The notes under the pieces are model-generated. The model was not told where the DNA came from, searched no databases, and worked only from the letters and a program-made list of their open reading frames with translations. This document shows positions 1 to 6,738 of a stretch of DNA of 13,897 bases, one piece after another. This DNA comes from Butyrivibrio sp. UBA3740. Its GTDB lineage: Bacteria > Bacillota > Clostridia > Lachnospirales > Lachnospiraceae. The stretch lies in NCBI GenBank assembly GCA_002372465.1, contig DFGW01000145.1, positions 1 through 13,897 on the forward strand, written 5' to 3'. The first letter of the stretch is position 1. Each line of letters begins with the position of its first letter. A program made the position numbers and the translations under genes.

Positions 1-287
1 TCATCACGGTCGATGATGATATAAAAGATGTTACCGGTTTTGGTTGTAACAGTTATGAACTGCTTGCCGCTCTTGTCTGGGTCTCCATAATCATCAACAA
101 TGGTAAGATTTCCTTCCGGAGTAAGCGGTCCCATCTTCTCAGGTTCTTCCTCCGGTGGCGAAGGCGGCACAACTTCCTCTTCCTCAACCATCTCAGGATC
201 AACTCTTGCAAAAGCTGTTACCGGTGTAAGCGTAAGTGCCAAGCTTATGCAGCTGGCTAGTATTGCTGCTGATTTAAACTTCCTCAT
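1..287 (-). CDS. DUF4366 (CD1107-family) mobile-element surface protein, N-terminal part, cut by window edge
   Basis: The N-terminal 95 residues of a gene that runs off the left edge. It starts [20 protein letters not shown] and so has a signal peptide: basic MRKFK, a hydrophobic core to about residue 22, and a plausible cleavage site near VTAFA (residues 23-27). An acidic and proline-rich linker follows (EEEE at 36-39, then [11 protein letters not shown]). From residue 51 the start of the DUF4366 fold is visible: [13 protein letters not shown], then KQFITV and [10 protein letters not shown]. Proteins of this family are exported, usually end in a C-terminal transmembrane anchor (not visible here), and occur in Tn1549/CD1107-type conjugative elements; their exact role in mating is not established. 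The start codon overlaps the end of the DUF4315 gene by 14 bases, which suggests translational coupling at the end of the transfer operon. Confidence 0.85.
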   Translation of the reverse strand, partial: MRKFKSAAILASCISLALTLTPVTAFARVDPEMVEEEEVVPPSPPEEEPEKMGPLTPEGNLTIVDDYGDPDKSGKQFITVTTKTGNIFYIIIDRD

Positions 288-546
288 CTTCAGTATCCTC
301 CTCATCATTATTTCCGCTGACGATATCGCCAACGGATTTCCCTCCAGGGAGATTGCCTTTTGTGTAAGCAATCAGCTTCTGGAGTCCTTCAGGAGTAATG
401 TCCGCAGCCTTCATCATTTCATGAACCGCAGCCATCTCTTCCTCCTGGCATTTCTTTTCCAGGGCTTTAACTTTTGCATCAGCCTCAGCTCTTCGCTCCC
501 TGGCCTTTGCAAGTTCAGCCTTGTACCTGTCTAATCTCTCAAACAT
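274..546 (-). CDS. DUF4315 family small coiled-coil protein
   Basis: A 90-residue soluble protein beginning [20 protein letters not shown]. Residues 1-45 are strongly charged with a heptad-like Leu/Ala pattern and should form a helical hairpin or coiled coil. The middle ([16 protein letters not shown]) is a short helical motif and the tail is very acidic ([10 protein letters not shown]). The family is found almost only between the CD1108 hydrolase and the CD1107 protein of conjugative elements, as here, and its function is unknown. The frame stays open 8 codons further upstream, but I chose this ATG because it has a strong ribosome site (AAGGGGGAG, 3 nt before ATG), matches the usual family N-terminus and leaves 10 nt after the stop of the upstream hydrolase gene. 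It may act as a cytoplasmic or channel-associated scaffold; that is only inference. Confidence 0.85.
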   Translation of the reverse strand: MFERLDRYKAELAKARERRAEADAKVKALEKKCQEEEMAAVHEMMKAADITPEGLQKLIAYTKGNLPGGKSVGDIVSGNNDEEDTEDEEV

Positions 547-556
547 AATCTCCCCC

Positions 557-2290
557 TTATGGTCTTCCATAGCATAAAAAGTGCTGTTGCCAGTACTTAG
601 TGTTGATTGAAGTGTAAGAAATAGGATTACCGCAATGAATCATCATTCCATTTCCAACATAGATGCCCACGTGACTTGCTCCCGGAGTATCATAGGTCCT
701 CTGGAAAAAGATAAGATCTCCAGGTCTTGCATCTGACGGAGAAACATAGGCGCTTCTTTTCCTAAGTCCCTGAGCTGTGGTCCTTCCCACGCTATAGCCG
801 CAGTGATTCAGAACCCAGCAGACATATCCGGAACAATCAAAACCAGTGGTAGGATTGCTTCCACCCCAGACATATTCCCTGCCAAGGTACTTTTCTGCCT
901 CAGCTATCATCAGAGCAAATTGGTGGTCAGTAAGAGCATCACCAGGGACGTGATAATCCTCCGGATCCTCAAGATCAGTGTAGATATCAGCAAAAAGATA
1001 TTCCTTATTACCTTTGGTATATAGCAAAAGGTCATAGTGAGACTTCTGCTTGTCAGTAAGCCCCATCTCCTCTATGACTTTCCCAAGACTTCTGTTATCC
1101 AGCTTTACCTTCAGGATCTTTACGGTGTACTCTTCTTCCTCTTCGTAGGTGTAGTCCTCGTAGTATCCGCCTTCTGCATAGGAAGCGTCATCCACCCAGC
1201 GTGAGCCTGTTTTTTCTACCGTTCTTGTACGTGTTTCAGTTCTGGACTTATATGTCAGCTTATACTGTTTATCAAACAGTTTCTTTACGATAGCCTTCAT
1301 GTCTTTTCGCTTGAAGTCATCATATTTAACTGTCAGATATGTGATGAGTTCATACGGGTTATGGCCTATCTCATCAAGTTCGTATTCATACTCGTCATAG
1401 CCAGGGTAGAGTGTTTCAGTGTCGTCTATCTTTTTCTTCAGGTCTTTTTCCAGCTTCCTGTAATCCGTTTCAACACCCAGAATGTCCTCATCATATGCGG
1501 TATATGTTGAGACCAGCACTCCATCCGATGTTGAAGGCATCATTATTGCACAGCTAGAAAGCATCGTAGATAAAAGAACTATAATCAGCACTACAATCAG
1601 GATTGCAATAATGAGCTTAGGATTCTCCTTTACGAAATTGGCAAGAGCAGCCAGTACGTCACTCATCTTCTCAGTGATCTTATTGATCGCATCCTCAAGC
1701 ATGGTCGCACCTCGTTTGGCAGTCTCACGCTCTTTTTCCTTCTGGTAGTAGGACTTGCGTTTTTTCTTCATCTGGGCAGCCCTGGACTTGGCATTGGAGC
1801 CATCTCTTGGATTCTGTTCATTGGAATGCTTCTTTTCTTCCTTATGCTGGCGCTTAAGCTTTCGCTGATAGATGCCTTCATTGATTATATCCATAGACTC
1901 ATGGACAGCTGATGCCCCATCATGCACCACATCACCAGATACGTTCTTGTCATCCTGAGTGCCATTGCTTCCTACAGCAACTACTTCAGCAGCTGTTCCA
2001 ACAACTGCCGTGCCAACTCTTAAGCCTCCCTCTGCAGCCTGCAGTGCTTTTATCCTGGCAGTCTCTGCTTTCATCTGAGCTTTTACGCCAAGCATTTCTT
2101 CAGACTCAAGTCTGCCTTTAAGAACCTTTTTTCGTTCCGGATCTATACCTTCTTCCTTACAATCAACACCTCTGCGCTTTATCTTTTTCCCATACTCAGC
2201 CTCTATGGTGGACTTCGTCCTGAATTTACCTCTAAAATGCGCCTTATCATTCAAATCCTTATCCCCCTCTTTGAGTGAATTACTGTTCAT
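557..2290 (-). CDS. CD1108-family membrane-anchored NlpC/P60 (C40) peptidoglycan hydrolase of the transfer system
   Basis: A 577-residue protein. Residues 1-225 are very charged, lysine/glutamate-rich and probably cytoplasmic; one transmembrane helix (about 226-246, LIIAILIVVLIIVLL) follows; residues about 260-455 form an extracellular linker with a Tyr/Glu-rich stretch; the C-terminus (about 460-577) is an NlpC/P60 endopeptidase. The catalytic set is visible: Cys486 in GFDCSG, His540 in ASHVGIY and a third polar residue, His552, in MIHCG. Such enzymes cut stem peptides of the wall so the mating channel can pass. The related Orf14 of Tn916 also carries a lytic transglycosylase domain; no such domain is evident here. 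The start ATG overlaps the 3' end of virB4 by 11 bases and has AGGGAAGAAGAGG just before it. The frame is open 29 codons further up, inside virB4, but that stretch looks like shadow sequence. Confidence 0.88.
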   Translation of the reverse strand: MNSNSLKEGDKDLNDKAHFRGKFRTKSTIEAEYGKKIKRRGVDCKEEGIDPERKKVLKGRLESEEMLGVKAQMKAETARIKALQAAEGGLRVGTAVVGTAAEVVAVGSNGTQDDKNVSGDVVHDGASAVHESMDIINEGIYQRKLKRQHKEEKKHSNEQNPRDGSNAKSRAAQMKKKRKSYYQKEKERETAKRGATMLEDAINKITEKMSDVLAALANFVKENPKLIIAILIVVLIIVLLSTMLSSCAIMMPSTSDGVLVSTYTAYDEDILGVETDYRKLEKDLKKKIDDTETLYPGYDEYEYELDEIGHNPYELITYLTVKYDDFKRKDMKAIVKKLFDKQYKLTYKSRTETRTRTVEKTGSRWVDDASYAEGGYYEDYTYEEEEEYTVKILKVKLDNRSLGKVIEEMGLTDKQKSHYDLLLYTKGNKEYLFADIYTDLEDPEDYHVPGDALTDHQFALMIAEAEKYLGREYVWGGSNPTTGFDCSGYVCWVLNHCGYSVGRTTAQGLRKRSAYVSPSDARPGDLIFFQRTYDTPGASHVGIYVGNGMMIHCGNPISYTSINTKYWQQHFLCYGRP

Positions 2291-4724
2291 CCTCTTCTTC
2301 CCTGTACTTGGCAAGGTCAGAAGGCTTGGTTGTGAGGATTCTGTACAGCTCGATATCCTTCGGAAAGTGATCCACAAAAGGCAGAATCACATTTCCAAAA
2401 AATAAAAGCCCTTCACCTTCTCCCGCCTGTGTGACATGGGATAACTGGTGTGGGCTTATATTGAGCTTATGTGCCAGGACTGACCTGTCACCTGAAGCCT
2501 GATTGAGCATATAGATGAATTCACAGTTCTCAAGGATATTCTCAACCTCTGCTGATGCAAGCAGGTCCTTGACGTTCTGAGTTATGGCTGTCGGAATGCC
2601 TCCCCACTTACGGAAACGCTTATAAATCTCCACACTGTAGCTGGCTGTCTGCTTTTCACGGAGCAGAAGGTGGAACTCGTCCATATAGTAACGGGTACTC
2701 CTTCCGGATTCTCTGTTGGCAGAAACTCTTCCCCAGACCTGATCCTCAACTATGAGCATTCCCAGCTTTTTTAGCTGTTTTCCCAGATCCTTTATGTCGT
2801 AACATGTAATCCTGTTATTGATATCCACGTTGGTCCTGTGGTTAAAAACATTCAAAGAACCTTTTACATAGATTTCCAGCGCAGTTGCCAGATTGTGAGC
2901 CTCCTTCTCATCCTGCTTAAGCAGCTCATTATATAGGTCCTCCAGAAGAGGCATATTCTCCGGTCTTGGATCATCGAAATACTTGTTATAGATCTTGTGA
3001 ACGCATCGGTCTATAACAGTTCTTTCGATAGGCATCAGACCTTCTTTACCGCCGATGACCAGCTCACACAGAGATAAAATAAACTCTGCCTTAAGCGTTA
3101 TTGGGTTATCATCATCAGAATAGTTCTGATTGATATCCATGGGATTGATATACTGCTTGGAATTGGGGCTGATCTTGATTACCTGGCCTCCGAATTTCTT
3201 TACAAGAGGCGCGTACTCCGCCTCAGGATCGCAGACTATGATGTCATCGTCTGTAGAGAGCATGACATTGGCCATTTCCCTCTTCGCAGCAAAAGACTTA
3301 CCGGAGCCCGGTGTACCTAAAATAAGGCCGTTAGGGTTCTTCAGCTTTTTTCTGTCTGCCATGATCAGGTTGTTGGAAAGAGCATTTAGCCCGTAATACA
3401 GTGATTCCTCTCCCTCCTGGAAAAGCTCCTGCGTAGTGAATGGAATCATGATTGCTGAACTTGAAGTAGTCATACCGCGCTGTATCTCGATATGATTGCG
3501 AGCTAACGGAAGACTCGACATGAGCCCCATCTCCTGCTGATAGTCGAGTCTGACCAGAGTACAGCTGTGCTTCTGGGCTATACTCTTTGCCTGAAATACA
3601 TTGTTTTCCAACTCCCTCAGTGTCTTTCCTGTGTTCATGATAAGAAAAGTTATCATAAACATTCGCTCATTCTGGCTCTGCAGTTCCCTCAGAAGTGACT
3701 TGGCATCCTTACCATAAGTGGCCAGATCAGAGGGAATTATGTCCATGTCATATCCGGCACGGACAGCCTTTTTCTGCTCCTCAATCTTACTTTTATCAAG
3801 CTCTGTAATGGTGCGCTTTACCTTTTTGATAGCCGTGTTCTGATCTACCGACTGCATATGGATCGTGAGAACCTGTGATGAATCCATGGAAAGGAAATCA
3901 CAGAGCATCTCATCATTTATCTCCGATGCAGTAATGGAAAGAAAGCTCATGGCGCAGTACATGTCGCCCATCTCAAAGGTTTTCTTAGTTGGAAACGCGA
4001 TACTGCTTGGAACAATAAAGTCTTTTGGACTAAGCCCCCTCTCCGTACACCACTTCCAGTCGAACATGAATCTGTCATCATCGCCCATATGCAGGATTGC
4101 GTGCATGACTTTCAGTCTTTCTTTTCCATTAAGAGTATTTGCATATACTCCTATGTGTTTGAAGTTATTGAGAACATCAGTCTCTATACGGGCCAGCCTT
4201 GGCTTCGCCTCCCTTATGGAAGAAGCGTGGATACCGAAAGTAAGGTACTTGGTCTTTGTAAGGCCGTTATTACCTTTTTCAAACTGACTCTTAAGAACCG
4301 ATGAATACTGATCTCTTACGTCATTAAAAGTATCTTTCTTAAGAGGAATCCTGATACTCTTTTCAAACTTTGTGCCATCCGTACTAACGTTAAGGAATGT
4401 CAGAGAAAACTCCACAGAGCTGTCAAAGAAGTTAAGGAAGCTGCACCACTCCTCAAAGATGGTTGTCTTGTCCTCTTCCTGTGCCAGCTTGTAATTGATG
4501 TCCTGGAACTGGATCGTCTTTGAATAAAAGTCTCCTTCCTCCCTGCATATACCGCTTGGAAACATCCTCTCAAATGTTATTGATTCCTGTGCGGAATGCG
4601 GTACCTTGTCAGCCTTTTTGGCATTGTCGACTACCTTTTTTATCTGTTTCTTTTCCTCGGATGAGAGGCGGACCGGAACTTTCAGGTCACGTTTTCTTTT
4701 CCTTTTGAACAAATGAAATAACAA
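2280..4724 (-). CDS. virB4: VirB4-like conjugal transfer ATPase (CD1110 family)
   Basis: An 814-residue cytoplasmic ATPase that powers assembly and substrate transport of the type IV secretion channel. The N-terminal half (about 50-430) is the VirB4/TraE membrane-associating region. The C-terminal half is a RecA-like motor: Walker A GTPGSGKS at 470-477, the strand IIVCDPEAEY at 495-504, Walker B region TRYYMDEFHLLL at 677-688 (Asp682, Glu683), and the ITQNVKDLL motif at 714-722. The length is normal for the family. The start is TTG, not ATG: the sequence before it carries AGGAGGT with 9 nt spacing, and the first in-frame ATG would be at codon 54, well inside the domain. It overlaps the end of prgI by 38 nt and the start of the hydrolase gene by 11 nt, so these three are probably translated in a coupled way. 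Confidence 0.93.
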   Translation of the reverse strand: MLFHLFKRKRKRDLKVPVRLSSEEKKQIKKVVDNAKKADKVPHSAQESITFERMFPSGICREEGDFYSKTIQFQDINYKLAQEEDKTTIFEEWCSFLNFFDSSVEFSLTFLNVSTDGTKFEKSIRIPLKKDTFNDVRDQYSSVLKSQFEKGNNGLTKTKYLTFGIHASSIREAKPRLARIETDVLNNFKHIGVYANTLNGKERLKVMHAILHMGDDDRFMFDWKWCTERGLSPKDFIVPSSIAFPTKKTFEMGDMYCAMSFLSITASEINDEMLCDFLSMDSSQVLTIHMQSVDQNTAIKKVKRTITELDKSKIEEQKKAVRAGYDMDIIPSDLATYGKDAKSLLRELQSQNERMFMITFLIMNTGKTLRELENNVFQAKSIAQKHSCTLVRLDYQQEMGLMSSLPLARNHIEIQRGMTTSSSAIMIPFTTQELFQEGEESLYYGLNALSNNLIMADRKKLKNPNGLILGTPGSGKSFAAKREMANVMLSTDDDIIVCDPEAEYAPLVKKFGGQVIKISPNSKQYINPMDINQNYSDDDNPITLKAEFILSLCELVIGGKEGLMPIERTVIDRCVHKIYNKYFDDPRPENMPLLEDLYNELLKQDEKEAHNLATALEIYVKGSLNVFNHRTNVDINNRITCYDIKDLGKQLKKLGMLIVEDQVWGRVSANRESGRSTRYYMDEFHLLLREKQTASYSVEIYKRFRKWGGIPTAITQNVKDLLASAEVENILENCEFIYMLNQASGDRSVLAHKLNISPHQLSHVTQAGEGEGLLFFGNVILPFVDHFPKDIELYRILTTKPSDLAKYREEEDEQ

Positions 4725-5082
4725 TGTCCTCTACCTCCTCGTTTAGTTTCTTCTGCCTCATGAGGGCAGCATAATAATTACTGGTCCTGTAGGGACGCTC
4801 CTTGGGTCTTTTGAACCTCCACTCTACCATGTGCTTTAGGATGGTCTCACAGTTCATGCCGTCTTTTTCATAAAGTGCCACAAAAAAGAATGGCAGCATG
4901 AGCACCATCATCACGATTGTTGATGCACTGACATCTTCCGTCAGCTTTTTTACAAAGAAAAAAGACGGGACTCCTACGAGCGCCGCCAGTGAAAAGCATA
5001 CGATTTGCCTTTTGGTTAGATTAAAAAACAGTTTTTCCTTGACCCTGGAAAGATCCCTGGGGACCGATACGAAATTTGCCAT
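4687..5082 (-). CDS. prgI: PrgI family conjugal transfer membrane protein (VirB3-like)
   Basis: A 131-residue protein with the family N-terminus MANFVSVPRDLSRVKEKLFF, a short amphipathic entry (NLTKRQ) and two transmembrane helices at about 25-45 and 52-72. A basic cytoplasmic tail follows (EWRFKRPKERPYRTSNYY). PrgI proteins sit directly before VirB4 in Gram-positive transfer operons and are regarded as VirB3 counterparts that hold the VirB4 ATPase at the membrane. The adjacency and 38-nt overlap with virB4 fit this. ATG start, with AAAGGGGG about 10 nt upstream. It lies 21 nt downstream of the VirB6-like gene. Confidence 0.92.
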   Translation of the reverse strand: MANFVSVPRDLSRVKEKLFFNLTKRQIVCFSLAALVGVPSFFFVKKLTEDVSASTIVMMVLMLPFFFVALYEKDGMNCETILKHMVEWRFKRPKERPYRTSNYYAALMRQKKLNEEVEDIVISFVQKEKKT

Positions 5083-5103
5083 ACCTGGTTTGCCCCCTTT
5101 GTC

Positions 5104-5970
5104 TTACCTTGCGTTGAATATGCTCTTTGAAATGGAACTTGTCTTCAGAAGTGAGAAGCATAAAAGAACTGTATAACCCAAAACTCCCCACATGGAACCG
5201 ATGATATCGCTTGAGAATGCAACAGAATGGACCAGTGCAGCATAAATAGCAACGCAGACCATTATCAGGAATCCCTGGAACCCAAGTGCAAACAGGCTTC
5301 TTACATAGTTCTGCCCCATCTGACTCTGTTCCCTATTGCCGAATGTCGCAAATGGAATCGGGGCAAGGCTTATGGTCAGATACACCTCCAGCATACGGCC
5401 ATAAACCACCACAAATATGAATGCAGCAATGATTCTTGTGGCTATGTTTACAAACATTACCTGGAAAAATAGTCCAAACAATGCTGCCATATCCATTGCT
5501 TCAAGCGTAGCTCTCATGCTCGACAGAGCCGAGTCATCAATTGCAGTCGACGCTGCAATGAGTCCTCCGCTACTGTTTACAACATGCTGAGCCACATCAA
5601 ATACTGCCATAGCAAAATCAAAACAGTGAGTAATCAGCATGACTGCAACATAGGTCTTGAACATCCATTTGAAGAATATCCATGTTTCAAAGTTAGCCAG
5701 GTTATTATGAGCTGTGATCAATTGTATCAGTTCATAGCAGGCAATAAAGGTCAGCACCATCCCGGCAATTGGCATGATAACCGTCTCAGAGAGATTTTTT
5801 ATCATGTTAAAGATTGCCGGCTGAAATGATGAAGGAGGTGTTCCAACCTGGGTAGTTATATCCGCCACATGGTTATTCACATCCTGAAACATGCCTACCA
5901 TTACGCTCATAATACCATCTACAAGTACAGACTTTATCCAGGCGGCCAGTTCTTCTACAACTCTATCCAT
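5104..5970 (-). CDS. VirB6/TrbL-like conjugal transfer polytopic membrane protein (CD1112 family)
   Basis: A 288-residue polytopic membrane protein, the likely inner channel component of the type IV secretion system. An amphipathic N-terminus (MDRVVEELAAWIKSVLVDGI) precedes about six hydrophobic segments: roughly 64-85, 104-127, 163-190, 193-211, 226-250 and 256-277. The loop GNREQSQMGQNYVRSL (211-226) is the most polar conserved-looking stretch and probably cytoplasmic. The length and the position between Maff2 and PrgI match the CD1112 family. Start ATG with AGAGGTGG about 8 nt upstream. A 122-nt gap containing stem-loops separates it from Maff2, the largest gap inside this half of the operon. 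The short hydrophobic open frames on the opposite strand here are shadows. Confidence 0.9.
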   Translation of the reverse strand: MDRVVEELAAWIKSVLVDGIMSVMVGMFQDVNNHVADITTQVGTPPSSFQPAIFNMIKNLSETVIMPIAGMVLTFIACYELIQLITAHNNLANFETWIFFKWMFKTYVAVMLITHCFDFAMAVFDVAQHVVNSSGGLIAASTAIDDSALSSMRATLEAMDMAALFGLFFQVMFVNIATRIIAAFIFVVVYGRMLEVYLTISLAPIPFATFGNREQSQMGQNYVRSLFALGFQGFLIMVCVAIYAALVHSVAFSSDIIGSMWGVLGYTVLLCFSLLKTSSISKSIFNAR

Positions 5971-5999
5971 AGATTGCCACCTCTCTGTTTTTTTATAGG

Positions 6000-6110
6000 T
6001 GGGGACTGGTCAATTGCCAGCCCCCGAACAATATGAAATTTTCAGTCCTGCCACTTGCTATAGCGCGGCAGGCCGCGCTCCCCTTTCAGGAATCAGAAGA
6101 GTCCTGAAAG
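6000..6110 (-). promoter_or_regulatory. Three successive stem-loops between Maff2 and the VirB6-like gene
   Basis: In transcript order (right to left): CTTTCAGGA (6083-6091) pairs perfectly with TCCTGAAAG (6102-6110), with the Maff2 stop codon in the loop; AGCGCGG (6062-6068) pairs with CCGCGCT (6073-6079) around a 4-nt loop; GGGG-A-CTGG (6001-6009) pairs with CCAG-CCCC (6017-6024) with one bulged base. None is followed by a T-run in the direction of transcription, so they do not look like simple terminators. They may stabilise or process the mRNA so that Maff2 is made in excess over the downstream genes. The pairing is seen directly; the role is inference. Confidence 0.6.
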
Positions 6111-6305
6111 AAGAGGAATAAGGTTGATACCGATGAGGCAGACACCACCACCTGCCATCAGCTGCTTAATTCCCTGGCTCTTCGCACCGGGGTTGTCGTT
6201 GCCGTAACCCTCAAGGAGGTTGATGATACCCCATACGCCAAGACCGGCTCCAAGTGCGACAACGAGTGTCTGTAATACGCCTACTGCTGAATTAAAGAAT
6301 GCCAT
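6093..6305 (-). CDS. Maff2 family small mobile-element membrane protein
   Basis: A 70-residue hydrophobic protein starting MAFFNSAVGVLQTLV. It has two membrane helices (about 8-30 and 47-68) around a polar loop with the family hallmark EGYGNDNPGAKSQGIKQ. Maff2 proteins occur just upstream of the VirB6-like gene in CD1107-CD1115-type transfer operons. The size, two-helix layout and position are like those of VirB2-type pilin or channel subunits, but this equivalence is inference. The start is uncertain: the ATG at 6305 matches the usual family N-terminus but lacks a good ribosome site, and a TTG at 6326 would add seven residues (MGETRIL) with only a weak one. The gene is cut off from virD4 by the toxin-antitoxin cassette and is followed by strong stem-loops. 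Confidence 0.85.
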   Translation of the reverse strand: MAFFNSAVGVLQTLVVALGAGLGVWGIINLLEGYGNDNPGAKSQGIKQLMAGGGVCLIGINLIPLLSGLF

Positions 6306-6487
6306 AAGAATTCTTGTTTCGCCCAAAAATCCAGCTTCATACTACATCCTTCATATACGCTCTACTTCAATAAACATACTTCATCCGACCATAGAATCTT
6401 CGGACTACTCTCCTTTCTTTGATTGAAAACAATTAGTGGTTTCGATATGCTCCGCTTCATGTGCACCTGCTTTAGAGCATAAAAATA
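6306..6487. other. Leader region upstream of Maff2, no convincing gene
   Basis: On the minus strand this is the presumed 5' leader of the Maff2 transcript. It holds two small inverted repeats, TCCGA/TCGGA (6384-6388 and 6400-6404) and ATGCTC/GAGCAT (6447-6452 and 6475-6480) around a near-palindrome centred on GTGCAC. I see no clear promoter; weak TTG-type -35 candidates (TTGTTT, TTGAAG on the minus strand) lack good -10 partners. A 32-codon minus-strand frame (6362-6460) has no family resemblance I recognise and a poor start context. Confidence 0.4.
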
Positions 6488-6525
6488 GACCAGTAAGTAC
6501 CGGACGTCTCCGACCTTGGCTGGCC
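6477..6525 (-). terminator. Terminator-like hairpin reading leftwards, between the toxin-antitoxin promoter and Maff2
   Basis: On the minus strand GGCCAG (6525-6520) pairs with CTGGTC (6493-6488) with one G-U pair. Inside it AAG and CTT, then CGGA (6512-6509) and TCCG (6504-6501), continue the helix around a GACG loop with small internal bulges. The arm is followed by TATTTTTAT (6487-6479). No minus-strand gene ends just before it, so it may be the old 3' end of virD4, a guard against antisense read-through through the toxin gene, or an attenuator before Maff2. Confidence 0.5.
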
Positions 6526-6560
6526 TATGTAAATTCTTTGTGAAATCTTCTCAGGTTATA

Positions 6561-6588
6561 TTGACTATCAAAAGATTTATGTTATTCT
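6561..6588 (+). promoter_or_regulatory. Promoter of the type III toxin-antitoxin cassette
   Basis: TTGACT (6561-6566) as -35 box, 16-nt spacer, TATTCT (6583-6588) as -10 box preceded by TGT, an extended -10 (TGn). The expected transcription start is about 6595, exactly at the first antitoxin repeat. Spacing, position and the extended -10 make this a strong call. Confidence 0.75.
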
Positions 6589-6594
6589 AAACTT

Positions 6595-6696
6595 AGCAGT
6601 GAACCCTACTGTGAGTGGGAACCATAAAAGCAGTGAACCCTACTGTGAGTGGGAACTATTAAAGCGGTGAATCCTACCGTTAAGTGGAAGCGATTG
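6595..6696 (+). repeat. Three tandem ~34-bp antitoxin repeats
   Basis: Units at 6595-6628, 6629-6662 and 6663-6696, with no spacers. Units 1 and 2 share their first 28 bases exactly (AGCAGTGAACCCTACTGTGA, then GTGGGAAC) and differ only at the A-rich 3' joint. Unit 3 has diverged (AGCGGTGAATCCTACCGTTA, then AGTGGAAGC) with a one-base insertion before GTGGA, but its substitutions preserve the proposed stems. The last unit runs directly into the terminator stem. Confidence 0.92.
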
Positions 6697-6720
6697 AAGG
6701 CTGCACTTGTTGCAGCCTTC
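6595..6720 (+). ncRNA. toxI: ToxI/CptI-like antitoxin RNA of a type III toxin-antitoxin system
   Basis: A short non-coding transcript of three tandem repeats followed by a terminator, lying between a promoter and a ToxN/AbiQ-type endoribonuclease gene. This is the defining layout of type III toxin-antitoxin systems, in which the toxin cuts the repeat RNA into units that then bind and inhibit it. Each repeat can fold as an H-type pseudoknot. In repeat 1, CAGU (6597-6600) pairs with ACUG (6608-6611), and loop bases CCC (6604-6606) pair with GGG (6617-6619). Repeat 3 changes bases in both stems yet keeps the pairing (CGGU/ACCG and UCC/GGA). The A-rich joints (ATAAAAGC, TATTAAAGC) are likely cutting sites. 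From memory, repeat 3 shares GGUGA, CUACC and UUAAGUG with the Pectobacterium ToxI repeat. Confidence 0.88.
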
Positions 6721-6729
6721 TTATATTTT
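6696..6729 (+). terminator. Intrinsic terminator between antitoxin RNA and toxin gene
   Basis: GAAGGCTGCA (6696-6705) pairs perfectly with TGCAGCCTTC (6711-6720) around a 5-nt loop, followed by TTATATTTT. In type III systems this terminator is leaky, so antitoxin RNA is made in large excess over toxin mRNA. The interrupted T-run fits partial read-through. The toxin ribosome site GGGAGG follows within two bases of the T-run. Confidence 0.88.
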
Positions 6730-6738
6730 GGGAGGAAT

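Noticed and set aside
100..534. 144-codon plus-strand open frame across the DUF4366 and DUF4315 genes
   Set aside because: Serine-rich shadow of two well-supported minus-strand genes, with no independent support.
3865..4287. 140-codon plus-strand open frame inside virB4
   Set aside because: Antisense to a confident gene, no ribosome site or recognisable domain; a shadow of virB4 codons.
6062..6079. Rho-independent terminator after Maff2
   Set aside because: Stable GC stem, but no T-run follows on the minus strand and the operon appears to continue into the VirB6-like gene.
6362..6460. 32-codon minus-strand frame upstream of Maff2
   Set aside because: Very short, poor ribosome spacing, no recognisable family pattern; more likely leader sequence.
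6595..6696. CRISPR array
   Set aside because: The repeats are directly tandem with no unique spacers, number only three, and sit between a promoter and a terminator ahead of a ToxN-type gene.
6649..6738. N-terminal extension of the toxin reading frame
   Set aside because: It would translate through the antitoxin repeat and terminator stem; the ATG at 6739 has its own GGGAGG site and gives the normal family N-terminus.
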